Assembly: GCA_021464245.1 (NCBI GenBank)
Contig: JADCRB010000020.1
Span: 1,632,502-1,696,501, forward strand
Length of the DNA stretch: 64,000 nucleotides
Source: Carallia brachiata
Taxonomy: Eukaryota > Streptophyta > Magnoliopsida > Malpighiales > Rhizophoraceae
Reading direction: 5' to 3'
This document shows, in pieces, positions 13,029 through 24,487 of the stretch. The position numbers and the translations under genes were made by a program. Position 1 is the first letter of the stretch, and every line of letters starts with the position of its first letter. The notes beneath the pieces are model-generated. The model ran no database searches and was not told the origin of the DNA. It saw only the letters and a list, made by a program, of their open reading frames with translations.

Positions 13029-16000
13029 ATGGAGACGACAAAAAGCAGCGCCTACAGGATGTTACAAGTGCGGCCGTCCAGGCCACTGGTCTCGCGACTG
13101 CCCCGATTCCAATCTCCCCAACCCTAACAATTCCGGGAATCCTGTCGATTCAATTCCCGCTTCTTCTTCTTCGAAATCGTTTTCATTTAAGCCGAGTTCT
13201 AATGGTAATAATTCCAAGTCGTCTTCGGCCGATAAGCCCAAGAAGGTTCCGAGAACCCGCCCGAAGCTCACCCCGGAGCTTCTTCTCGGAGACGATGGCC
13301 TCGGCTACGTTCTTCGTTACTTCCCTCGTCACTTTAAGTATGGCGGCCGTGGCCACGAGGTAATTAACATCAATTTCCTTTCCAATTTTCTAATTTTACT
13401 ATCTGAAAATGCTTTGGTGACGATCAGGCAATATTTACGAGGATTAGGCATCTATTAAGCATTAGGTAATCCATTTAAAAGCTGTTTAAATCATAAGCAT
13501 CCTTTATCAACATTTTCTATGTAGATGAAAATCTTACCAAACATACATCTATGTTATCTAAACTCAACAACGCTCTCCCCACCCCCCGTGTCGCGACCTT
13601 GTAGCTCGGATGATAGTGGCAATATGTCAACAAAATAGAGGTTAAGAGTTCGGACCTTTAACTTTCCCAACTGTCTCATCTTCCGAATCAGTTGGTCTTG
13701 GTCTAAGTCTAGGATATCTCAAAAAGAAAAAAAAAACAAAAAAAACAATGCCCCCCTTCCTACTCTCGTTTCAGATCAATGACAGCTTCTTCAGTACAAT
13801 ATGTCAGAAAGAAGATCAACCTTATCTGTCTACCGTTCAATGCTCTAATGTTCATGAAAATTATATTCTTTGTCTTCTGCCCTTTTATTTATTTGTCGAT
13901 TTTGCACTTTTTAGGTTAGCAATTTAGGGAATTTGATCAGCTTGTACAGCGAATGGCACTCTCATTTGCTCCCGTACTACTCATTCGATCAATTTGTGCA
14001 TAAGGTGGAACAAGTTGCTGCCACAAAACGCGTAAAGGTGAGACAGTTTAACATTTATTATCGACCTTTTTTCTTTTTAATACGGTTAACGTAGGCTTGG
14101 GATCTCGCCTTTTGAGGGGCTTGAGCACTACCTAGCATTCCATAACTAGGTGAAATAAGAGGCAATATAGTCCACGTGTGTATGTTAATTATCAATTGAT
14201 TATCGCTGTGAGTTACATGGTAAAACTAACAAAGATTATGCACAGTACGACCAGTTAATACTATATGACATGGTATTGAAGATTGACATTGTATTGTTCT
14301 GTCTTCTCCTCTGGTATACTATGATGGTGCACTAGTATTGCGGCTAATTCAAAAAAAAAAAAGCTAAGAAAGAGAGCTATCAAATCTAGTAGAAATAATT
14401 TAAGTTTTGTCAATTTTAATTGTAGAAATTAACATGTAGAATGCATTACTTTAGACGTCTATATCTTGATCGCCATTAAAAGCATAATCTTGTAGCCTAC
14501 TTTCCAAGAAATATTTTGGTCCCACTCAACTATGGTCTTGGAGAAGAAATCTGGAAATAATTACTGTTTTGCGTAAACTGGTAGCATACCTTAGAAAGTT
14601 ACAATTCCACTTCACCACAGCCTTTGCCTCCCATCCCTTTGAATTTATGAGCTACTGCTTCTAACAACCTGCCACTTATTATCATGGATAACCCTGCTTC
14701 TATTTTTTGATGTCCTTAGTCTGTGATCATTCCTAGTGAATCTGTTAAATTTATGGCTTACCTCAGGTGGAAACTGTTTTGATTAGAAGTTATCAGTCAT
14801 GCTTGATAGGAGGATAAATGAAATCATTGCATAGCTAAACAGGGTACATAAATGATTAACTGCCCACTTTTAAAGGCCTCAATTGGATTTTAAAAATATG
14901 TAGAGCACTTTTCACTATTTTGCTAGTTAGCCCAAACCCATGAAAACAGAGGAGGGTTGCCATTTACATGCCATTGATCTTTGATGAAGGAGGGTGTAGT
15001 TGGGTTGTTCAGCTCTAGGTTTGAAGAGTCAATGCTACGAATATGTCTGAAAGAAGTTTGAGCCTCAAGTTATGAGATCTGAGAATGTATACACTTAGTG
15101 ACATACATAAATGAAATATATTTCAGTTTTGTGTGTAAAAATCTTGTGAGTTAGTGGGCACAGGTGGAAATGAGGCACAAAGATAGTTATGACAAATCTA
15201 GGGGGACATTGAAGCAATTTCCCAAAAGAAGATCATTTTTTTTTTCAAGATCTTTTAGCTGAAGGCCTTCAGTAGCATCTTGGTAACTGCATCTGTTATT
15301 TGCATCCTGAACTTTCATTGGTGCTTCAGCTACCAGCATCTTTAGTACATACATCACATTCATGCACATGATTACAATATATATTTTTTTTACATACATT
15401 ACTGCCCACTTTTAAGCAGATGTGTATTAGAGACTTAAGAGAGAAAGTTGCCAATGGTGGAGATCCTACAAAGTTGCATGAAGCACCAACTACGTTTGTC
15501 AACCCAGATAATGAACAAGGTACGCCGGCTCTCTTGCTGTTGAAGAGTATTTAGAGTTTCCAGTTTATGCATTTTGATTGTTTTTGTTAGTGGAAGTATA
15601 GAATGCAGAAAATGATTTTTTAGGGGACAAGGTATCTCGTCAATTTTGGCCTTTTGGAAAATCATGCTGTTGGCTATGGTTTTATGATCAGCCAAATGTG
15701 TAACGTGTTATGTATTATGTTTAATGGACTAGAAAACAAGCAAATAATAAAGGCAATAAATAAACATCAACCATAAAAAGATGTCTCATATTCACGCAGT
15801 AACGCAATTTAAGTCACTAAGCCTTCCTTATAAATTTGCACAAGTGACCGGAATACCGCTAGCCTGCCTGCCTTTCCAATGCCGATATTTTGCATTTAAA
15901 ATCTCGGTTTCAAATCCTGTTGTATAAAGTAGAAGGGAACCTAATGCCTGTCAGACATGATAATGCAACTGACTATAGGCACTTTCCATCAACTAACCCT

Positions 16001-19000
16001 CTCTCTGAATCTGTTAGAGTTCCTAGTAGCTGCCAACAGTTGGAAATAGAGAAAGGAGAGAAATGAGGCTAAAATAGGTGGAGACAATTGTCTAGTCTAT
16101 GTTCTCTGCATTGCATCCTTGTGTATTTATACATAAAATGTAAAATAGGAAAGTAAAATTACAGAAAGGTTATGATACGGTCCTAAGATAGGCACTGATG
16201 CAAGTGCATCCCTAACTTAGGCTACTAAACAGCAAATCAAATTCCTAATTCCTGTTTCCTTTATCTGTCAACATCCACTTTTCTGAAACACCTCTTTACA
16301 TGCTCCGAAATCCTAGTTGAACATCTATGAGCTTCCTTGTTGAGATTGATACCTATCAAATTTCACGTGAATTGATGGTCTCCATACTCGTAAAGTCTCA
16401 TGGGGAGAATGCCATCACCCAGTTACAATCCCCCAAAATAATCCTCATGTAATGAATGGAAATTATACATGAAATGCCTGCTCTAGAATATTAAACTTGA
16501 GTGGGCCCACTATAGTAATCTAGAGCAAATCAAGGAGAAAAGAAAGAATAGCAATGATAAATGGGAGAGAAGTTTAGCGAAGAAAGAACAGTGTAAAAGG
16601 GGTTTGAGAGAAACTTACAACACAACAGGGGCACTTTGTGCATTTCACACCATAGGGGTGACTTATATAGGTGAAGGGAAAAGAAGAAAAATGGTGTGCT
16701 AAATAGTTTGTGGAAACTTGAGTAATAACTTGTTGAATTTTAACGTTAATCTAGCAAAATTAGGAACGGGATTAGATGGGGGTAAGCCTAAAAAACATTC
16801 TTAACCTTTATGAACTTTTGCAAATGTCGTCCTATAACTTTTTGATTTTTCAAATCGGTCCTAAATCGTTTGGTATCATTTCATTTCAGTCCATTTTTGG
16901 ACGGTATTTAGTCAATCAGTTAAAAGAAGGTATTTGATTAAATGAAATATGATTCAATAAATCCAAATTCCTTCCAAAAATGGACTCAATGAACAAAACC
17001 AAAAGGTTAAGGACTGAATCCAAAATGTAATAGGACATCATTGTGAAAATCTGTGAAGGTTTAGAACTAATTTTTGACTTATCCTGGTTAGACGAGCCTG
17101 AGCTATTAATTGTATATGTTACTAATAAATTGGCCAAACTGAACTGCATAAGTTGTCTTATGATCCCCAATTCTGTCAGTGGAAGTGCCGAGTAAGGTAT
17201 ATCAAGCTAAATGCTTTGAAGAACTGATGATTGACAGCACGATTTATGTTGTTGGCTATACTGGTGTCAGACTGTGACTTAATGCCCTTCATATACTAAT
17301 TAGTTGTAGACAAACTCACAAGGTAAAAGGCTTTGCCTTACTCATGCACCTTTTGAGTTTTTGGACTTAAGTTGCTGATTCCTAGGCCTGAGGTGGCTAA
17401 CCACTTTTCTGTTTATGTAAGATGTTGAGGGTTAGTTGAAATAACAGAAATTTTTTGACTTGTTCTTTAAGAGAGAAAGACATCCCTTCATTGTTGTCAT
17501 TAATGGCTAATAATAATTGTCTTCTGTTCTCTATCGATTTTATTGCCTTACCCCCACCCACTATCCACTATTGTTCTCTTTGCCCATCTTACTCCATAAT
17601 AGGAAAACAGTTATCCTTCATTTTTGTCTTATTGAAGCTTTATTGATTTCTATTAGATCTTTCAAATCCTGCTGAGGCCACAAACACTGAAGAACCTTTT
17701 CATATGAGAGATCCATCAGCACAGAACCATGATGCAGATGTTACCCAAGAAGGCATGCTTCGGAAGACTTCTGAGATTGATGCCCGAGTAAGTTTGCATT
17801 CTTTCAAATCAGTTTCCTCAAGTTTTTGTTTACTGATTTCTGCGGTTCTGTTGTCACATCAAGTTTTCAGAATATGTTGGCTAGTTGAGTTATCTTACTA
17901 ACAGTATCGTTTAGATATTCTGTACCATTTAGATATTCTGTCGGTTTTCACAGCCACTTTATGTGAATATTTGTAAATCCAGAGTTATAACTAGGACAGT
18001 AACTTGAAAGTTGCCATAGAATTCCCCAACATTTTAGTGGTGGTTGCTTGAATCAAGTACCAAACTAAACAGAAATTTGCAGCTTGATTCTTCAATTCGG
18101 TTCCAAAATCGTGTTGTCGTCTATTTTGTTCTTTTTGTAGCTTCTTAACATCTTATTGAACAGTTTACAGGAATTTCATTTAGATTTATAATGCCCACAG
18201 GTAACATTGATTTGACTCTGAAAAATGTTCCCTTGAGATCCTGTTTGTCTCACCTATTGATGTTTGGTAGAAGAATATGTTTTTGATTCATGCTTCTTAC
18301 ATAGTAACTGTAAGTTACTATTACACCATGAAACTTTAAATTTCTTGACATGATATTAGGGACTCAAATTGAATCTAATGAAGATTACAAAGTGTAAAAA
18401 AGCCTCTTGCGGTAATAATATTTCAAGTATTGTATCTTTTGAAATTGCATTTGACATAAACACCAAGCTGAATTTCAAGTGCAGTTAATATTTCACGGCT
18501 ATGGCAAGGGATTTTCACATCATCAAATGTTTGTATACCTTTGTTTTTTATTTGGACAAGTTTTTAATTTTAGAAGAATAGCTTTGTGACAGTTCTTTAT
18601 TATTGTGATTACTGCAAACCAATGCTGTCTTTTTTTTTTTGGCTTAAAATGTTTGCAAATAAAAGATTATTGGATGCTTGCTCTAATACTTGGAGTTTAG
18701 CCCTAATTTTCAATTTTCTGGTCTTATTAGGCAAATCATCTTAGAAACAGATCAAACTTGTTTACCTAATTTAGTTTCTTTAGGATGAAATCCATAATCT
18801 TTTTGTGAGTTTTGAGAACTGGACCATGCACATCCCTGCTAACTGTGTTGTGGCTGCTAATTTGAATAGTGCGTTACCAGAAAACTTCGCAATTCAGTCA
18901 ACTGTGTTGAAAGTGAGGGGTGAATTAACTTGGTGAGAAAGCAGATGCTTTAGATAGATGTATATGAAAGTTTTATTGTCCTATCCAGAAACCAGTTCAG

Positions 19001-20587
19001 ATGCAAGATTTGTTGCTCTACTGGGAACTGATAGCTCTATCTTTTATGCTTGCAAAGTAGAGCCACAAACTATGATTAAAAAGAAAATGCCTGTATTGGT
19101 GCCAATAAGTAGACATAGGTCACAATTTAACAGTTGTGGTTCAGCTTGCGGTTGCTCTGGCAGAATGGTTGCTAGTAAATGATTCAATCTCAAATATGTT
19201 CCTGTGAAGGCCTTAGACATGTATATTTTGCCCTCATTATCTTCTTTGATTTCCAAATGTCATGTCTATCTGTCTGATTAATCTTTATACTGTCTTCAAA
19301 TGACTAATGTTATGTTTTTATTTTTCTGGAAAATTATTGGAAAAATTCTGCAATTTTCAGTTTTGAAAGTGTGGGAATTTCTGTTTAAATGGCATAATTT
19401 TCCCACATAACTGAACTGCTTGACCTTAGGTTTGTAAAACACACAAATACATTATAAGAAATTTGCTCGAATGGATCTCTTAGTTGTTGAGAGGGAGCCC
19501 AATACTTATGTATACAAAATATGAAATTTGCTTGAGTTTCTGCTTGAGTCTTAATGATATTCCTTCTCATTTTTGGTGGCTTTTAGGCATTTGAACTATG
19601 TGCAAACTATCACTTAAGCATAACTCAGGTGGTGATTTGTTGAAATGATGATGTGTGCCACATCCATATGACATATTTGTGCACAAAGCCACCGAGGTTA
19701 ACATTTACATGGTCCTGACTTCTTGTCATCGCTTTATAAGCAACACGCCCTTATTCCTTTCAATATTTTTGAAAAAGAAAAAATATTCCGTCCATGTACT
19801 TCTTCCTGAATTTGTATGCTTTCAATTCTTATAAGACAATGTTGTTGACTTTTTTTTCAGTTCTTCATCAAGTCTCTTCTGTAATAATTCCTTACGATTT
19901 TACACCTATGCACGCTTGGTCTATCTCTGTTTCCTTTTCATTATATAATCACTGTCATTCATCATCATTACCTTCTCCATATCACCCCCACCTTGTTTTT
20001 CTTGAAAATGAGGGCTTGTTCTCTGATTAGCTACGTCCATATTGTCATAAAAAAATTGCTGCTGTTCTGTTCACTTTTTTTTTAAAAACCTTTTTGTGAG
20101 CGTTGATCTCATAGATGCTGTTTCTAGACTCCATTGGAAAAAAAAAAATAAAAAGAAAGAAAGTAGAAATGAGCATTATTGTTAACTCTTTGAAAGGTGA
20201 GTTTTAGTGTAACAGTAAGGTTACGTTATTTGACTTAAAGGTTACAAGTTTGAATGGTGGAAATAAATTTTTTTTTTTTTTTGTGAAAACTAAGTTAAAG
20301 CTACGTACATATGATTTTTTTTTAGACCCAATTAGTGCAGGAGTCTTGAGTACTAAGAAGATGTCCTTCTATGGTTAAGTATTTGCATTTACTGAATCAT
20401 TGATTTCCTGGTTGTTGTTCAGGGAACGTCTCAGGCCACAGGCAGTGACCTGACACTACCAAACCAGAATGTAGGATCTAACTCTTCCGCAGATGTTCAG
20501 ATCACAGATGAACAACGAGCTCGGATGGAAGCTCACAGATTGAAGGCATTGGAAAAAGCTGCTGCTCGGAGTCGCTCGATGCATTGA
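13029..20587 (+). CDS. TIPIN/Swi3-family replication fork protein with N-terminal CCHC zinc knuckle
   Basis: Five exons join cleanly: 13029-13359, 13915-14037, 15420-15519, 17657-17787 and 20423-20587, all with GT-AG introns. Near the N terminus is a zinc knuckle, CYKCGRPGHWSRDC (C-x2-C-x4-H-x4-C). It is followed by a Ser/Asn-rich linker and then a Swi3 domain (from RPKLTPELLLGDDG through the end of exon 3). The C-terminal tail ends in a basic helix, ALEKAAARSRSMH. TIPIN (Tof1-Csm3/Swi1-Swi3 complex) stabilises stalled replication forks and supports checkpoint signalling in the nucleus; the plant form is known to carry the extra knuckle. The oddity is the start. The frame with the knuckle contains no ATG before exon 3, and the well-placed ATG at 13029 is one base out of frame, with an A5 run (13040-13044) between them. 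One base fewer there gives a 282-residue protein. Introns 1 and 4 hold SINE copies. Confidence 0.85.
13593..13745 (+). mobile_element. tRNA-derived SINE-like insert in TIPIN intron 1
   Basis: A pol III A-box-like TAGCTCGGATGATAG is followed by a B-box-like AGTTCGGACC, a short body and an A-rich tail (AAAAAGAAAAAAAAAACAAA). Possible imperfect flanking repeats (CAACGCTCTCCCC / CAATGCCCCCCTT) are present. The copy is diverged. Confidence 0.5.
20195..20362 (+). mobile_element. Au-like tRNA-derived SINE in TIPIN intron 4
   Basis: The order of landmarks fits the widespread plant Au SINE. There is TTTAGTGTAACAGTAAGG (A box), GGTTACAAGTTTGAATGG-GGAAA (B box region), AAAGCTACGTACAT, AGACCC, and a terminal AGTGCAGGAGTCTTGAGTAC-like block. 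A poly-T expansion interrupts it. It lies about 60 bases upstream of the last TIPIN exon. Confidence 0.6.
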
Positions 20588-20692
20588 AGTCGATTGTGTT
20601 TTGCATTTTGCGCACTTCGAATCTATGTCCATTAACGCATAACTGTGAGGATGATGACATTCTTTTGTTGCTGATTGCTTAGTTTTTTTTTT

Positions 20693-20717
20693 GGGGGGGG
20701 GGGGGGGGAGAGGGGGG
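20693..20717 (+). repeat. Poly-G tract downstream of the TIPIN stop
   Basis: A T10 run is followed directly by about 16 G, then AGA and seven more G, some 105 bases after the stop codon and so probably in the 3' UTR. Such a run can form a G-quadruplex in RNA. It is also the kind of homopolymer that sequencing and assembly often get wrong in length. Confidence 0.8.
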
Positions 20718-20719
20718 GT

Positions 20720-21825
20720 CCAAAATTCATAATTGTGAAAAGTTGTGATTGCTTAAATATTGCATGATGACTTTTTTTTTTTTGGTCCATTAGACTTATT
20801 TGGATCAAGAATAATATAATTAGAGTAGTATTTCTCTTTCTATAAATCTCAAGTCTGCCTTCTTAAAATTAGAATTTAATACCAAAACAATCTAAATAGA
20901 TAAATATCACAAGAAGGTTGCAACAGTATAATGAATCTGCTAAATATCAAGTTATAAGTGAGAAAAAATAATTATCTTAGAAGTTTCAACTTTGACCTTT
21001 TTATAGCGTATGCTCTCCCCTTAGTGATCCTTCTTGGGAGTTAAATCCACTGCACATCTATTTAATTGAGACCCTTAATCCTTTACATTTTCTCAGTCAC
21101 CTAACCTTAATGATACGAGCTTTTCACAAGCTTTTTTATCTTTTAGAAAACCAAATTATTTCTCTCTTTAAATGCAAAGTACGCTCTCTTTTTGTTTTTT
21201 TTTTCGCCGTTTTGTTGATCATACAATAATCTCTCTGTTTTTTTTTTTTGCAAATCATACAATAATCTCTTCAATTTGTGCATTTTATCAAAAAAAAAAG
21301 TGTATTATAAATATATTAATTATTGCATCTATAAACTAAAAATGTGTTTATTTGTTATCATCATTTAACCTTGTTCCTTAGAGAGTACCAATTATTTGAG
21401 TCCTATTGCATCCGATCATATTTCTTTCATATCTAATAATAATGTTAACGAGTCATTTATAAAATGTTAAGCAATCTGACCTAAGTTAATGTAGAAGAAA
21501 ATACAATCGATAAGCAGCTTACCACCTCAAGTAATACAAACATGCAATTTATTTATAGAATGTTAAGTCAAATTAGTCATTGTCACTGAAAATTTTCAGC
21601 TATTTGGAGAATCAGTCACGATTTATTACGAATATGAAAGTTTTATCGCGGTTCATCAGTTGACCCTTGCATTGGTCGATCACAAATCTTCTGTCGACCT
21701 CCTTTGGCGCATAAGGCAGAATATCAAGGGTCGACTACTTGTTGGTTATTCGTTGACAAATCCAAACTGTCGACTCCTAAACTTTTTATATTAAGGTCCC
21801 TCCATTAATCTAAATTTTTGGGAGA
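20720..21825. other. Intergenic DNA after TIPIN, nothing seen
   Basis: AT-rich sequence with T-runs. A short stretch at 21690-21775 has three GTCGAC sites but no open frame or repeat structure that explains them. Confidence 0.5.
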
Positions 21826-22060
21826 AAATTACACATTACACGCTAAAATTTAGGGTTATAATTACATTCTACATTTTATATTTTTGATAATTACAAAAAA
21901 AAATACCAACATTGATGAGCGGTAACAAAAGACACCTTTGGTTAACTAGCTATTAGCAAAAGTTAATTTTAATCACAAAGTGTCATTACAAATGGTTTGA
22001 AGGACCAAAATGCTCTTATTTGCCAAAAAAAAAAAAAAAATGAAAGTAGTCGTTGGCCAT
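21826..22060. mobile_element. Fragment resembling a Mutator-like element terminus
   Basis: The order of short motifs matches 61490-61720. In both, an AAATTTAGGGTTATAATTAC / AAGTTTGGAAATTATAAA block is followed about 100 bases later by GCTATTAGCAAAAGTTA / CCGTTAGTAAAAGTTA, then TTTTAAT-CAAA-TGTCATTA-AAATGG, AAGG and AAAATGC-CT. Only one end is visible here. The link to Mutator-like elements comes from the second locus lying next to a transposase relic. Confidence 0.4.
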
Positions 22061-22490
22061 GCCATGTTAGAGAATTACATAATTGTGGAGATTTGAATGT
22101 AATCCCGTCAGGATTTTAACAATCGATTATTATGGAAATTGTATATTTGGATGTAAACAAATTAAGATTTTAATAATAAATCAATACTAATTTAGAATCC
22201 AAGCATTATTACAATATAATTGTCTTATATGTAAGAATATATATATATCTCTATATGTATATATATATATATATCTGTGTGTGTGTAAGACACACAATTC
22301 AATAACTTTTATTGATATTTAGACCATGGACATAGATTTATACATTGTAAGTGTTATCTTTTCTCTTTTTATTTTTTATTTTTTGACCTATGTTCACATA
22401 GTTTTTTTCTGTATTTTAACAAACCAAAATCATGCAGAAGCAAGGCCAAAAACAGATCCGTATATATATATAGACAACTTCATCAATCAT

Positions 22491-22703
22491 ATGGTTTCCT
22501 TCCATCTTTTCCTATATCTCCTCCTCCTTTTTGCTTTCTCCACAGGCAGCTCAAAAGAGAAAGAAGGCTTTAACTACCTGTGGTTAGACATTAAGATGAA
22601 TGCCCACGGCACAATCGTTAGCCAGACCAAAAATTACCCTCAATTATGCTTTGACGATTGCCCTCAAATGCAGAACTGCATCATCGCTATGCACAAACAA
22701 TAG
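22491..22703 (+). CDS. Small hypothetical secreted-type ORF
   Basis: The ATG at 22491 opens 70 codons. The first ~20 residues (MVSFHLFLYLLLLFAFSTG) form a good signal peptide, followed by a short hydrophilic part with three cysteines in the pattern LCFDDCPQMQNC. Ribonuclease T2 was considered because of the FNYLWL segment, but the catalytic histidine motifs are absent. It may be a truncated secreted protein or chance. No introns could be assigned. Confidence 0.25.
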   Translation: MVSFHLFLYLLLLFAFSTGSSKEKEGFNYLWLDIKMNAHGTIVSQTKNYPQLCFDDCPQMQNCIIAMHKQ

Positions 22704-22929
22704 GCAAACATACCACATCATGCAGTAAAACAAGACCAAGTACTTGAATGATAGACTTCAAAGAAAATTACAAACATACGTGAATGGCTACAAAACGCTT
22801 GAACGAATTTCCGTAAGTGGACCTGATCTTTGTGATGACTTTTTGACAGGATATTGTCCAAGAATTGTGACACATTTATACAACGGAGACGGTTAACACA
22901 ATGGAAAATTTGTGGCATCTGAGCAACGG

Positions 22930-23295
22930 ACGGCCTGAAATTTCATCGGACCAGGAAACATATATACAAGTTAACTAAAGCTGATTTGGAATATGATCTT
23001 TATGGATCTATTATAGCAGAGTATTTGTACTATTTGAAACGCTTTTGGATGTGTTGCTCAAAACATACTCTACAAGAAGAAAATTGTGCTGATTTTCTTG
23101 CTAACCTTAGACACATTTCGTGAGAAAAGCTAGTGGTATGTGCAGAGCGGCCTTTTGGTTTGACTGAGCTGCTAGTGCGGGGCGTTGCCTTGTCTAGAAG
23201 CAACTATTTGTGTCAATGATGGCTCTTATTTTGTTATTTCATGTAATTTTTCGTTTTTATTTCTTTCTTCTCTCGTTATAGAAAAAAAAAAGATA
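22930..23295 (+). pseudogene. C-terminal RNase H remnant of a LINE
   Basis: Frame-broken sequence contains HTLQEENCADFLANL, and then in another frame CAERPFGLTELLVRGV. Both resemble the end of the RNase H-like domain of plant non-LTR retrotransposons. It ends in a T-rich stretch and then an A-run near 23280. 5'-truncated and frameshifted, as is typical of dead LINE copies. Confidence 0.5.
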
Positions 23296-23559
23296 TAATT
23301 ATGGGAGCAAATGAAAATTACCAATATTGTATTTTTTTCTCTTTTTATTATTTATGAGTTTCATATTTATTATTTTTTGGTACAATTCCAATATTGTAGT
23401 ATGGCAGCAAATGAAAATTACCTAGTTAATAAAGTATATCATTCAATTTGATTAACAAAATTAAATGACTAATTTAGACCTACATTATGATTGTAATTTA
23501 CCTTCAGTCTTGCCCTCAATTCTACTATGCTTCGACAGGTCATAAATAAATTGAAGCTA

Positions 23560-23730
23560 CAAAACTACATACGGTGGATGGAGCACGATGACATCGAACG
23601 AGCCGAAGAGATGAAGAGAAAGGGAAAAATGGGCATGGGCCTAATCACTTTGTGGCATTCGGTTGCATCCATTAACAAGGCTTGTATTTTGTCAATTGAT
23701 TTTAGTGTAGGCTACCAATATCATATTATA
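23560..23730 (+). repeat. Block shared with 33290-33440 upstream of NAC1 and NAC2
   Basis: The segment beginning GGATGGAGCACGATGACATC and ending near TGTAGGCTACCAAT matches 33290-33440 (GGCTGGAGTACAATGACATT ... TGCAGGCTTTCAAG) by eye at about three bases in four. It marks the 5' side of a direct duplication that includes the NAC1 and NAC2 promoters. It is partly open (RWMEHDDIERAEEMKRK) but frame-broken in the second copy, so it is probably a relic. Confidence 0.55.
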
Positions 23731-24215
23731 TTAGATTACAAAAATCCAATCATTTGTTTATATAAAAATAATAATAACTACCTCAAAATTCACGTCATAA
23801 AAATATCTCATTAAATATATGACAAACTTGTTTCTTTTTTTTTAAAAAAAATTTAACACTATTAAAAAATTAATTAATTCTTTCTACAATAATAATAGTT
23901 AAAATATTTTATAATACAAATTTCATATCTTTATTTTTTATATAATTACAATCTATTTAAGTAATATAGAAAAAAGACAAGAATATCCTTTACAAAAAAC
24001 AAAAAGCCAAAGAAGAGTCATCCATTATATCCATACATACGTCGCCGTTTTTTCTCAACAAAAACATTTTGTGGCCCATCGCCTAGTCCGTTTATAAAAG
24101 AGGGAAGCAAACTAAATTGGAAATTTGCCAATGTAAGTTGTTGGTAGCAACCGACCAGTCCAGACTAGTCTTCCATGCACACGGAAATCCTCTATTCTTC
24201 ACATAATTTTTTGGC

Positions 24216-24223
24216 TATAAATT
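24216..24223 (+). promoter_or_regulatory. TATA box of NAC1
   Basis: TATAAATT within CTATAAATTCATTCC, about 265 bases upstream of the ATG. The same box with the same neighbours occurs before NAC2 (35250-35257) and, on the minus strand, before NAC3 (59626-59633). Confidence 0.7.
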
Positions 24224-24487
24224 CATTCCAATTCCTGCCCACCAAGAACAACAGCACTACTGCAAAAAGGCATCTCCTTTCTTCTTTTCTCTACTCTGTT
24301 CTTTTAATTTTCTCGTTTTCGCCTTCTTTTTCTCGAAACCCCACTTGCTTTCTTTGCTTACAAACCGTTTTCCTCTCTTGGTTTTCTTTGTCGGAAAAAC
24401 AGTTGACGTATAAACCCTCGCTTACCTAAACGAAGACACAGCAGAGCGACTGATCTGGAAAATTAATTCTTGAGAGCAACATTCATT

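Noticed and set aside
12873..13363. Alternative frames through TIPIN exon 1
   Set aside because: Only the frame with the zinc knuckle and Swi3 residues continues across the splice sites; the others are shadows, apart from the start-codon issue reported.
22946..22955. Ten bases (TCGGACCAGG) matching the start of miR166
   Set aside because: The match stops after ten bases and no complementary arm forming a hairpin is nearby.
22491..23000. Ribonuclease T2 / S-RNase-like gene
   Set aside because: A signal peptide and FNYLWL are suggestive, but the two catalytic histidine motifs and the cysteine pattern are not found downstream.
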